Source: an uncultured Clostridia bacterium (GTDB taxonomy: Bacteria > Bacillota > Clostridia > UBA1381 > UMGS1253). Taken from it: 64,000 nt of DNA. Shown here one piece after another: positions 9,770 to 17,119 of the stretch. The stretch's first letter is position 1. The number at the start of each line of letters is the position of its first letter. The notes below the pieces were generated by a model that searched no databases, was not told the origin of the DNA, and was given only the letters and a program-made list of their open reading frames with translations. The stretch covers positions 15,345 to 79,344 of the forward strand of contig CAKSHP010000006.1 in the NCBI GenBank assembly GCA_934457145.1. Direction: 5' to 3'. Made by a program: the position numbers and the translations under genes.

Positions 9770-10274
9770 TAAAGACGAAAATGTTATAAGAATAATGGAT
9801 ATAACCTACAGCTCGGCAGTGGACGGAACGGGGTTTCGGGATGTGCTTTTTGTAAACTACTGTCCGCATCACTGCAAGGGCTGCCAAAACGAGCAAACGT
9901 GGGACGCGGCAAACGGCAAAGACGCGATCGTTTCGGAAGTGTTTAAAGATTTAACGAAAAGTTCGCTCACAAACGTTACCTTTTCGGGCGGCGAACCGTT
10001 TTGTCAACCGAAACCGCTTATAAAGCTTGCAAAAATGCTTCGCGCTGCAAATAAAACCATATGGATATATACGGGATTTTTATTTGAAGATATTTTGAAA
10101 GACGAAGAAAAAAAAGAGCTTTTAAAACTGTGCGATGTTTGCGTGGACGGAAGGTTTGAAGAAGAAAAAAAGGGGCTTAACATGCGTTTTAAGGGTTCGT
10201 CAAACCAAAGAATAATTGATGTTAAAAAGTCCCTGCAACAAAACAGGGTTGTTGATTTTGATTTGAGTTTTTAA
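9750..10274 (+). CDS. nrdG: Anaerobic ribonucleotide reductase activase (radical SAM)
   Basis: Installs the glycyl radical on NrdD using S-adenosylmethionine and a 4Fe-4S cluster. 174 residues. The cluster motif CPHHCKGC (CX3CX2C) lies at about residue 38, following DGTGFRDVLFVNYC, and the SAM-binding TFSGGEPF follows. Its start is within the last codons of nrdD, giving coupled translation. It ends just before a strong terminator, so nrdDG is a two-gene operon. Confidence 0.96.
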   Translation: MTQNSINKDENVIRIMDITYSSAVDGTGFRDVLFVNYCPHHCKGCQNEQTWDAANGKDAIVSEVFKDLTKSSLTNVTFSGGEPFCQPKPLIKLAKMLRAANKTIWIYTGFLFEDILKDEEKKELLKLCDVCVDGRFEEEKKGLNMRFKGSSNQRIIDVKKSLQQNRVVDFDLSF

Positions 10275-10279
10275 GTTTA

Positions 10280-10320
10280 AAAAGCCTTTGCGGTTTATTT
10301 ATGCCGCAAAGGCTTTTTTA
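10280..10320 (+). terminator. nrdDG terminator
   Basis: AAAGCCTTTGCGG (10281-10293) pairs with CCGCAAAGGCTTT (10304-10316) followed by a T-run. Confidence 0.88.
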
Positions 10321-10353
10321 TATAAAATAGAAGGGGGGGAATCGCTTGCGGTT

Positions 10354-10414
10354 AAAAAAGCAAGCCATGACCGCACATGAGCTGCAAACTCTGTATGACG
10401 GACGCTTGCTTTTT
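10354..10414 (-). terminator. Possible terminator for the small minus-strand gene
   Basis: AAAAAGCAAGC (10354-10364) and GCTTGCTTTTT (10404-10414) are an 11-base inverted repeat around a 39-base loop, directly downstream of the 10440-10610 gene on its own strand. The long loop makes this uncertain. Confidence 0.4.
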
Positions 10415-10439
10415 AATATAAACTGTTTTCAGTTAAAAA

Positions 10440-10610
10440 TCAGTCTTTGAATTTTGATAAATCCAGATGAGCCGCTTCGGCCATTTTTAAAAGTTCGCTC
10501 TCCGATGCGGATTTGATTTTTTTTGCTTTGTCATATGGATTTTCACAGGCAGAGCAAATATAATTTTCACAGTGCATTAAAAGTGCTGTGCGAAGCTTTG
10601 TAAAATTCAT
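10440..10610 (-). CDS. Small cysteine-containing protein of unknown function
   Basis: A 56-residue reading frame on the minus strand starting MNFTKLRTALLMHCENYICS and ending LSKFKD. A GGTGAG ribosome site lies 5 bases before the ATG. It has three cysteines in an HCEN-YICSAC arrangement, then a basic and a helical acidic stretch, with no signal peptide or membrane segment. Reasons to believe it: plausible ribosome site, balanced amino-acid content and location in an otherwise empty gap between nrdG and the LysM gene. I do not recognise the family. Confidence 0.5.
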   Translation of the reverse strand: MNFTKLRTALLMHCENYICSACENPYDKAKKIKSASESELLKMAEAAHLDLSKFKD

Positions 10611-10672
10611 ATTCTCACCGCTTTTTCGTGTATTTATTAAATATTATCACTAAAAAGCAAAAAAATCAATAT

Positions 10673-10987
10673 TTATTTTACGGGAATTAAAAGTTTTTGA
10701 CCGATTTTTAAGTCGGCATTTTTTAAATTGTTCTGACTTTTTATTTTTTGCACCAAATCTCTTATTTCGCGGTCATCGGCATATTTATCCGCTATCGACC
10801 AGAGCGTGTCGCCGCTTTTAACCGTTATTTCTATGGGCGGCTTTGCTTCATCGGCATTTGCGCCGAACGGCTTTAAAAGCCCGAACAAAACAAAATTTGC
10901 CGAAAGCACGCATATAAGAATAAACGTGAAAAACCTTTTTTTATTAACAATAACTGTGCGTTTTCTCGAAAGATATATTTTAGCCAT
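10673..10987 (-). CDS. SOS-regulated LysM membrane protein, YneA-like division inhibitor
   Basis: 104 residues: a basic N-terminus, one membrane segment at about residues 20-38 and a C-terminal LysM domain at about 52-103 (VKSGDTLWSIADKYAD ... LKIGQKLLIPVK). This is the layout of YneA, which delays septation after DNA damage. The start has a GAGGTGAT site. An SOS box directly downstream of a strong promoter (11016-11064) supports the YneA role rather than a generic LysM hydrolase, since there is no catalytic domain. lexA, often next to yneA, is not in this stretch. Confidence 0.8.
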   Translation of the reverse strand: MAKIYLSRKRTVIVNKKRFFTFILICVLSANFVLFGLLKPFGANADEAKPPIEITVKSGDTLWSIADKYADDREIRDLVQKIKSQNNLKNADLKIGQKLLIPVK

Positions 10988-11015
10988 ATGATCACCTCAT
11001 AAATTTAAAATATTA

Positions 11016-11029
11016 CGAACTCATGTTCT
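11016..11029. promoter_or_regulatory. LexA (SOS) box
   Basis: CGAACTCATGTTCT matches the Gram-positive LexA site CGAACNNNNGTTCG except for the last base. It lies 7 bases beyond the -10 of the LysM gene promoter, in the transcription start region, where LexA would block initiation. Confidence 0.8.
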
Positions 11030-11035
11030 ATAAAG

Positions 11036-11064
11036 ATTATAACAGAACAAAGGTTTGCTGTCAA
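11036..11064 (-). promoter_or_regulatory. Promoter of the LysM/YneA-like gene
   Basis: On the minus strand TTGACA (11059-11064), a 17-base spacer and TATAAT (11036-11041): a perfect consensus promoter, as expected for a gene held off by a repressor. Confidence 0.85.
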
Positions 11065-11194
11065 TAGAAAATCGAAAATTTATTCGAAAAAAATCAAAAA
11101 GTGTCAGAATAAACAAAAACGCGTCCGGATTTAGCGTTCAAAGTGCGAAAAATTATACAAAATAGATAAAAATAAAAAAAACAGGAAAAAAAGC

Positions 11195-11223
11195 TTTACA
11201 AACAGATTTATGTTTGTTATAAT
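11195..11223 (+). promoter_or_regulatory. Promoter of the uracil permease-pyrR operon
   Basis: TTTACA (11195-11200), 17 bases, TATAAT (11218-11223). It begins a leader of about 245 bases. Confidence 0.8.
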
Positions 11224-11229
11224 ATTTAA

Positions 11230-11392
11230 GGTTTAACGATAAAGTTAAACTTGCAAAAGATAAAATATATTTCGGTTTGGTTTTGTTAATATCTTTAATT
11301 CGATGCGGAGACGTCGGCAAGGTGTTTAAAAAATTTAAGTCAGACTTTTTATACCCTTGTTTACCTATGCGCGGACAAGGGTTATTTTTTTG
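11230..11392 (+). promoter_or_regulatory. PyrR-type attenuator leader
   Basis: The hairpin CGATG-CGGAGA-CGTCG (11301-11316) has a loop fitting the PyrR-binding core CNGNGA and is followed by GGCAAGG as in Bacillus pyr leaders. Downstream, ACCCTTGT (11353-11360) pairs with ACAAGGGT (11375-11382) before a T-run: an intrinsic terminator ahead of the coding region. CAAGG (11318-11322) can instead pair with CCTTG in the terminator's left arm, giving an antiterminator that PyrR binding would prevent. The operon encodes pyrR itself. The assignment is by motif and context. Confidence 0.7.
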
Positions 11393-11474
11393 CTGAGAAT
11401 TGCCTTAGCGGGGGAAATTAATAAAATTTCCGAAGTGCGTTTTATCAAAATAAAATGTAAGGGGAGTTTTATTT

Positions 11475-12899
11475 ATGAAAAAGGCAATGAGTAACACGGG
11501 CATCTATGATGCAAGACAGCTCGGCACTCCGAAGATGTTGGTTCTGGGATTTCAGCATATGTTTGCAATGTTCGGCGCAACCGTTCTTGTTCCGCTTTTG
11601 ACGGGACTTGACATTTCAATCGCACTTTTGATGGCAGGTTTGGGAACGCTTTTGTTCCATGCTTTAACAAAGTTTAAGGTACCTGCGTTTTTGGGTTCGT
11701 CGTTTGCATTTATCGGAGGATATCATGCGGTGGCTCCTTTGGCGGGCAACGGCGCTATGACAAACGAACAGCTTTTGCCGTATGCTTGTTTGGGTGTTGC
11801 GGCAGCAGGTTTGGTTTATCTTGTTTTGGCTGCGCTTATTAAAGGCGTTGGCGCAAAGAGGGTTATGAAGTTTTTCCCGCCGGTTGTTACAGGTCCGATC
11901 ATTATTGCAATCGGTCTCGGTCTTGCAGGCAGCGCAGTTACAAACTGCAAAGCAAACTGGCTTGTGGCAATTATTGCTTTGGCACTCGTTATAATATTTA
12001 ACATTTGGGGCAAAGGCATGGCAAAAATTATTCCTATATTAATAGGTGTTTTGGGTTCATGCGCTATAGCGGCAGTGCTTGCGCTGGCTTTCGGAAAAAC
12101 TGTAGTGGTTGACGACGTTTCTTACATTGCTTTGGGCGGAAATGCAAACTTAAGACTTTTTGCGGTAAGCGCACTTGATCAGCTTAAAGATGCTGCATGG
12201 ATAGGATTTCCGATAAAATGGCAGCACACAGTGTTTGGCGGAATAGATTGGTCTGATTCGTCGCTTATTATAAGCTCGATTGTTGCGATTGTTCCGATTT
12301 CGCTTGCAACAATGATGGAGCACATCGGTGACATTTCGGCTATTTCTTCAACAGTCGGCAAAAACTATATCGCAGATCCCGGTCTTCACAGAACTCTTAT
12401 GGGCGACGGTCTGGCAACATCAATGTCAGCGCTTTTCGGCGGACCTGCAAACACAACATACGGAGAAAACACAGGCGTTTTAGCGCTTTCGAAGGTATAC
12501 GATCCGAGAGTTATAAGAATTGCTGCAATTTTAGCTGTTATATTGTCGCTCTCGCCTAAGTTTGCGGCATTGGTAAACGTTATTCCGACAGCTGTTATAG
12601 GCGGTATTTCGTTTGTGTTATACGGAATGATTTCCGCAATCGGCGTTAGAAACGTTGTTGAAAATCAGGTTGATTTCACAAAGAGCAGAAACCTTATAGT
12701 TGCGGCTATAATTTTGGTTAGTGCGCTTGGTCTCGGTGCAGTTGAATTTGTTGTCGGCAACGTTACAATATCGCTTTCGGCTTTGGCTGTTGCTTCTATT
12801 GTAGGTATTGTGCTTAATGCACTCCTTCCGGGCAAAGACTATGAATTTAAAACAGACGATCCGAAAGACGCTGAAACCGGTGTGAGTTTTGAAGTTTAA
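11475..12899 (+). CDS. pyrP: Uracil permease (NCS2 family)
   Basis: Proton-coupled nucleobase transporter in the membrane, importing uracil. 474 residues with about 12-14 hydrophobic segments. The NCS2 signature GGPANTTYGENTGVLALSKV, characteristic of uracil rather than xanthine permeases, is near residue 315. The ATG has GGGGAG upstream. pyrR follows after 23 bases, and a PyrR-type attenuator precedes it, so uptake would be switched off when UMP is high. Confidence 0.92.
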   Translation: MKKAMSNTGIYDARQLGTPKMLVLGFQHMFAMFGATVLVPLLTGLDISIALLMAGLGTLLFHALTKFKVPAFLGSSFAFIGGYHAVAPLAGNGAMTNEQLLPYACLGVAAAGLVYLVLAALIKGVGAKRVMKFFPPVVTGPIIIAIGLGLAGSAVTNCKANWLVAIIALALVIIFNIWGKGMAKIIPILIGVLGSCAIAAVLALAFGKTVVVDDVSYIALGGNANLRLFAVSALDQLKDAAWIGFPIKWQHTVFGGIDWSDSSLIISSIVAIVPISLATMMEHIGDISAISSTVGKNYIADPGLHRTLMGDGLATSMSALFGGPANTTYGENTGVLALSKVYDPRVIRIAAILAVILSLSPKFAALVNVIPTAVIGGISFVLYGMISAIGVRNVVENQVDFTKSRNLIVAAIILVSALGLGAVEFVVGNVTISLSALAVASIVGIVLNALLPGKDYEFKTDDPKDAETGVSFEV

Positions 12900-12922
12900 T
12901 AAAAATTTGCGGAGAAATAAAT

Positions 12923-13459
12923 ATGAAGCTTAAATCTGTGTTGTTTGACGGAAAAGATATTGAAAGGGCGCTCGTGAGAGTGGCACATCAAATTCTTGAA
13001 AAAAACGAAAATGTTGAAGATATGTGCATTGTCGGAATTAAAACAAGAGGCGTGTATATAGCGAGCCGTCTGGCTGAAAATATTAAAAAAATTGAAAATA
13101 TCAGTGTTCCGTCGGGCAGTTTGGATATAACGCTTTACCGTGACGACCTTTCGAAGATAAACGAAAATCCGGTTGTGTCGGCAAGCAGCATACCTTTTGA
13201 CATTAACGGGAAAAACGTTATCTTGGCAGACGACGTTATATACACGGGGCGTACAGTGCGCGCGGCTATGGACGCTATAATGAACATGGGCAGACCGTCT
13301 AAAATTCAGCTGGCTGTTCTGGTTGACCGTGGTCACCGCGAGCTGCCGATAAGAGCGGATTTTGTCGGGAAAAATGTTCCGACATCGAAAAGCGAAATCA
13401 TAAAGGTTAATCTTTCGGAAAGCGATCAGAAAGACAGCATAGAAATTTACTGCATATAA
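12923..13459 (+). CDS. pyrR: Bifunctional pyr operon regulator / uracil phosphoribosyltransferase
   Basis: RNA-binding attenuator protein that senses UMP and PRPP, with weak uracil phosphoribosyltransferase activity. 178 residues. The PRPP-binding motif LADDVIYTGRTVRAAMDA and the family signature AVLVDRGHRELPIRADFVG-KN are present. The gene is in an operon with the uracil permease; other pyr biosynthesis genes are not here. Confidence 0.96.
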   Translation: MKLKSVLFDGKDIERALVRVAHQILEKNENVEDMCIVGIKTRGVYIASRLAENIKKIENISVPSGSLDITLYRDDLSKINENPVVSASSIPFDINGKNVILADDVIYTGRTVRAAMDAIMNMGRPSKIQLAVLVDRGHRELPIRADFVGKNVPTSKSEIIKVNLSESDQKDSIEIYCI

Positions 13460-13464
13460 ATAAA

Positions 13465-13508
13465 AAATAAGTCCGAATGAGTTTTTAAAGGCTCATTCGG
13501 ACTTATTT
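13465..13508. terminator. Bidirectional intrinsic terminator
   Basis: AAATAAGTCCGAATGAG (13465-13481) is an exact inverted repeat of CTCATTCGGACTTATTT (13492-13508). It ends pyrR (+) and the AraC gene (-). Confidence 0.9.
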
Positions 13509-13510
13509 TT

Positions 13511-14335
13511 TTAAGTGTTTGAATTTCTGTAGGAAAGAGGGGTTTTTGAGGTTGATTTTTTAAACATGCCAATAAAGTGGCTCTGTGATGAAAAACCAAG
13601 CTCCGTGGCAATTGCCAGAATGCTTTTGTCGGTGTTTTTTAAAAGGTATTTTGCTTTTGAAATTTTAATTGAATTTATATATTCGTGCGGAGTGCAGCCG
13701 TAAATCTTTTGCATAAGCTTGCAAAGGTGCGCCCGAGAATAGTTTGAAAGCTTGGCAAGCGTGTCAACTCCGCCGCATAGGTATTCGCTGTAGTGCATTT
13801 TCTGCATTGCAAGCGCAAGCGCGGCGTTGTAGTTTTCATGAGTCTGAAGTCTTGCCGCATCGTTTGTGATAATTAAAAGCTTTAAAATTATGTTCATGAT
13901 ATGAAGCGAGCGGGTTGATAAGTTAATTCCCTGAACGGCGTCAAACTCTTCGGAGATTTCAGTAAGCTGAGTATCGGTAAGCTCGAAAATCGATATATCG
14001 TCGGTATCATTTGTTTTTGAAAATGCGCAAAAATCAAACAGCGATGAAAAATTTTCCGCGCTTGCTGCAATCGTGAACAAACCGGGAAGCGAGTCTGAAA
14101 ACGGAGAGATGCGATGCGCAATACCGGGTTTGATTAATACAAATTCGCCCCTTTTCATAATAAAATCCCTGCCGTTTATATTATGAATGATTTTGCCGCT
14201 GTATACAATTGCAAACTCAAAAAAATCATGCGTGTGATTAACGTCCCACGGTCGGCGCTGTTTGTTTGACTGAAACAGATAACCGGTGTTTTCAAGCGAT
14301 GATGCGTTATTTAATGTTACCATAAGAAACTGCAC
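13511..14335 (-). CDS. AraC-family transcriptional regulator with cupin sensor
   Basis: 274 residues. The N-terminal cupin-like sugar-sensing domain (HTHDFFEFAIVYSGKI, then KRGEFVLIKPG) is followed by two helix-turn-helix motifs in the last 100 residues (LCKLMQKIYGCTPHEYIN and IATELGFSSQSHFIGMFKK). It is divergent from the DMT permease and the (alpha/alpha)6 glycosidase that follows, which are its likely targets. The inducer is unknown. Confidence 0.9.
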   Translation of the reverse strand: MQFLMVTLNNASSLENTGYLFQSNKQRRPWDVNHTHDFFEFAIVYSGKIIHNINGRDFIMKRGEFVLIKPGIAHRISPFSDSLPGLFTIAASAENFSSLFDFCAFSKTNDTDDISIFELTDTQLTEISEEFDAVQGINLSTRSLHIMNIILKLLIITNDAARLQTHENYNAALALAMQKMHYSEYLCGGVDTLAKLSNYSRAHLCKLMQKIYGCTPHEYINSIKISKAKYLLKNTDKSILAIATELGFSSQSHFIGMFKKSTSKTPLSYRNSNT

Positions 14336-14394
14336 CTCTTTTCAAAAAATATTTTATCATATGTTAAAACAAATGTAAACACAAAAAAGCAAAT

Positions 14395-14479
14395 GCGACA
14401 AAATCGATATTTCGGCGATATAAAATCGACACTTTTAAACATATTATTGATATACATAAGAGATGCAAAATAGTATAAT
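14395..14479 (+). promoter_or_regulatory. Putative AraC operator and promoter of the DMT permease gene
   Basis: AAAATCGA occurs at 14400-14407 and again at 14422-14429, in similar surroundings (GCGACAAAATCGATATT and GCGATATAAAATCGACACT). The 22-base period is about two helix turns, typical for AraC dimers. TATAAT at 14474-14479 lacks a good -35, as expected for an activated promoter. The binding protein is inferred from the divergent AraC gene. Confidence 0.45.
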
Positions 14480-14514
14480 AAAAGCACGGCAGATGATAAA
14501 AGGGGGAAACAAAA

Positions 14515-15375
14515 ATGGAATATTTAATGCTGGCGGTAACGATAATGTTTGCTTCGGCAAATAATATTGTTTTGCGCGCGCATAAAGGCAAGGAAAAACA
14601 GTCGGACTCGTTTATGTTTAACTGCATAGTTTCGGCTGTGTGGATAGTGGTGCTGATCGGTATAAGAAATTTGAAAATTAACATCAACGCCGGTGCAGTT
14701 GTTTATGCTTTGCTCTACGGCGTGATACAGGGGTTGTTTTTGTTTTTCAAAATGCAGGCTATGACTAACGGCCCCGTAGCGGTTACAACGCTTATAGGAA
14801 ACTGCTCGCTTTTGGTTTCAACGGCGCTCGGCGTTTTGATATGGCACGAAAAAGTCGGCATATGGCAGGCAGTGGGCGTGATAATTTTGATATGCGCAAT
14901 GTTTTTATGTATGTCGGGAGGCAAAAAAGGCGAGAAGGCAAGCCTTAAATGGAAACTTTACTGCGTGGGATTTTTTGTGTCGGCAGGTTTGGTCGGCATA
15001 GTGTTTAAAGCTTTTTCAAAGTCGGGTTGTGCGGACGCGTCCGATATGATGATCACAGCGGCAATTGTTATGACAATTTTTTGCTTTATTGTATCAAAAA
15101 TTTTTGCGGCAAAAGAAGGCGCGGACGGGCTTAATAAAACCGATCTTTGCGCAGCAGCTGCATGCGGAATTTTAAGCTGCGTTTATAACAGAATAAATAT
15201 ATATTTAACCGGTGCTTTAGACTCTGTGATATTTTTTCCGGTGTTTAACGGCGGGGTTATACTGTTAGCGTCGCTTCTGGCATTTTTGATTTTTAAAGAA
15301 AAGCTTTCATCAAAAAGAAAAATCGGCATAGCGGTCGGCATTATTGCAATTTGTATAATAGGAATTTTAAAATAA
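14515..15375 (+). CDS. EamA/DMT-family permease
   Basis: 286-residue membrane protein with about ten hydrophobic segments arranged as two five-helix halves, the drug/metabolite transporter layout (MQAMTNGPVAVTTLIGNCS in the first half, FFPVFNGGVILLASLLAF in the second). GGGGG ribosome site. Downstream by 37 bases is a glycosidase gene, and upstream divergent is an AraC regulator, so a sugar or sugar-derived substrate is possible. DMT substrates cannot be read from sequence. Confidence 0.8.
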   Translation: MEYLMLAVTIMFASANNIVLRAHKGKEKQSDSFMFNCIVSAVWIVVLIGIRNLKININAGAVVYALLYGVIQGLFLFFKMQAMTNGPVAVTTLIGNCSLLVSTALGVLIWHEKVGIWQAVGVIILICAMFLCMSGGKKGEKASLKWKLYCVGFFVSAGLVGIVFKAFSKSGCADASDMMITAAIVMTIFCFIVSKIFAAKEGADGLNKTDLCAAAACGILSCVYNRINIYLTGALDSVIFFPVFNGGVILLASLLAFLIFKEKLSSKRKIGIAVGIIAICIIGILK

Positions 15376-15412
15376 TATTCAGCTCTTTTGAGCAAGGAAA
15401 GGAAGATTATAA

Positions 15413-17035
15413 ATGATAGAATTTGAACACAAGCTTCCGTCGATGAATATTGACGGAAAACACAACGGAACCTATAACAACAGGGAGCTGGGATTTCCGT
15501 CCGTTTTAACAACAACGGATCCGAAACTCGGTGTGTTTATGCACATGCTGCGCAGCAATATTTATGAAGACCGCGCAATCGTGTTTATAGACGGACAGTT
15601 TTTTATGTGCAACAAAAACTGGATTCGGGATCATGTACATGTTATGAAAGCAATGCGCCACTGGGAATATGATCTGGAAGGTTTTTTGAATTTTATTATA
15701 GACACTCAGCGCGAGGACGGACAGTTTTACGAGCTTATAAAACAGTATGACGATTATCACTGGAAAATGGTTAACGAAGATTGCAGGGTTATGTATCCGG
15801 ACGATAATTTAACGCTTGTGCGCCTTGAGCTTGAGGCAGATGTTGAATATCTTGTGGTTGAAGGCAGCGTGTATTTATATAAAATCACAGGCGACGACGA
15901 ATGGCTTAAAAAAGTTCTGCCAAAGCTTGAAAAAAGCATTGATTATATGACGTCCGACGAAAAAAGATGGGACAAAGAGCACGGCCTTGTTAAAAGACCT
16001 TTCACGATTGACACATGGGATTTTACATATGACACAGACTCTCATAACAGAAAAATTGAAGAAAACACGCCTATGTCTATAATGCACGGCGACAACTCGG
16101 GCGTGTATCAGGCGATGAATCAGCTTGCGTGGTTTAACCGCCGTCTGGGAAATGAAGAAAAGGCAAAAAGCTGGGAGGCACGCGCCGAAAAAATCCGTGA
16201 AAACATGTTTAAGTATTTGTGGAACGGCAGCTTCTTTATTCATCAGCTGCACTTAAACCACAAGGGCGCCGACGATTTAGAGCAAAAACGTCTTTCGCTT
16301 TCAAATACGTATGACATGAACAGAGGCGTTACAGATTTGGCGCAGTCAAGAAAAATTATAGAAGAATATATGAGAAGAAGAGAAACAACTTCATATTTTG
16401 CGGAGTGGTTTAGTATTGATCCGCCGTATGACACATTTATTTATCATAAGGCGGGAAAATATGTAAACGGAGCAATATCCCCGTTCACGGCGGGCGAGCT
16501 TGCAAAAGCCGCGTTTAACAACGGTTATGAAGAATACGGCTGGGATATTGTTCAAAGATTTATGAAGCTTGCCGAACGCGATAACACGGTTTACTTTTTA
16601 TACTATACCGACTCAAGACCGCAGCCGGAGCTTGGTCCGAGCGCATGGGGAGCGGCTGCAATCATAAGCGCTATAGACGAAGGTTTGGCAGGAATTAATG
16701 ATATGGGCGTAAGATATGATAATATATATTTTGCCCCGAGATTTCCTGTTACCTATTATACAGAGCTTCGTTATATAACGGGTTATGAAAAGACCAAAAC
16801 CGTGGTAGACGTAAGATATATATTAAAAGACGGCGGCATGCGCTATGATATTTATTCTCCGGCAAACGCCCTTACGGCACATATCCTGCTGCCTCGTGAT
16901 AAAAAATGCAGCGAGGTTTTTGCCGGCGGCAAAAAGATTGAGTTTAAAACAAGCGTTGTCGGAAATTCAAACTACGTTGATTTTGAGATAAATGACAACA
17001 AAGGCGAAAAAATCAGCATTGAAATTTTGTTTTAA
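15413..17035 (+). CDS. (alpha/alpha)6-barrel glycoside hydrolase (MGH1/GH63-like)
   Basis: 540 residues, no signal peptide, so cytoplasmic. The helical pattern (HGDNSGVYQAMNQLAWFNRR, then AKSWEARAEKIRENMFKYLWNGSFF) is that of six-hairpin glycosidases related to GH63, GH37 and mannosylglycerate hydrolases. Acidic residues in RDHVHVMKAMRHWEYD, TIDTWDFTYD and ELGPSAWGAAA are candidates for the active site. A small beta-sandwich occupies the last ~80 residues. It is in an operon with the upstream permease. GH78 and GH65 are alternatives; the specificity is unknown. Confidence 0.65.
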   Translation: MIEFEHKLPSMNIDGKHNGTYNNRELGFPSVLTTTDPKLGVFMHMLRSNIYEDRAIVFIDGQFFMCNKNWIRDHVHVMKAMRHWEYDLEGFLNFIIDTQREDGQFYELIKQYDDYHWKMVNEDCRVMYPDDNLTLVRLELEADVEYLVVEGSVYLYKITGDDEWLKKVLPKLEKSIDYMTSDEKRWDKEHGLVKRPFTIDTWDFTYDTDSHNRKIEENTPMSIMHGDNSGVYQAMNQLAWFNRRLGNEEKAKSWEARAEKIRENMFKYLWNGSFFIHQLHLNHKGADDLEQKRLSLSNTYDMNRGVTDLAQSRKIIEEYMRRRETTSYFAEWFSIDPPYDTFIYHKAGKYVNGAISPFTAGELAKAAFNNGYEEYGWDIVQRFMKLAERDNTVYFLYYTDSRPQPELGPSAWGAAAIISAIDEGLAGINDMGVRYDNIYFAPRFPVTYYTELRYITGYEKTKTVVDVRYILKDGGMRYDIYSPANALTAHILLPRDKKCSEVFAGGKKIEFKTSVVGNSNYVDFEINDNKGEKISIEILF

Positions 17036-17062
17036 AAGTTGAAAATTAAAAAAATATATGAT

Positions 17063-17093
17063 AAAATGTTTGATGAAAGTCATCAAACATTTT
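17063..17093. terminator. Perfect 14-base hairpin between two carbohydrate genes
   Basis: AAAATGTTTGATGA (17063-17076) is exactly inverted in TCATCAAACATTTT (17080-17093), with a three-base loop. There is only a short T-run, so it is either a weak terminator after the glycosidase or an RNA stabiliser. It lies before the GTG start at 17120, which argues against the longer TTG start at 17039. Confidence 0.5.
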
Positions 17094-17119
17094 GTCGTAT
17101 AAAAAAAGGAGATGTCGGT

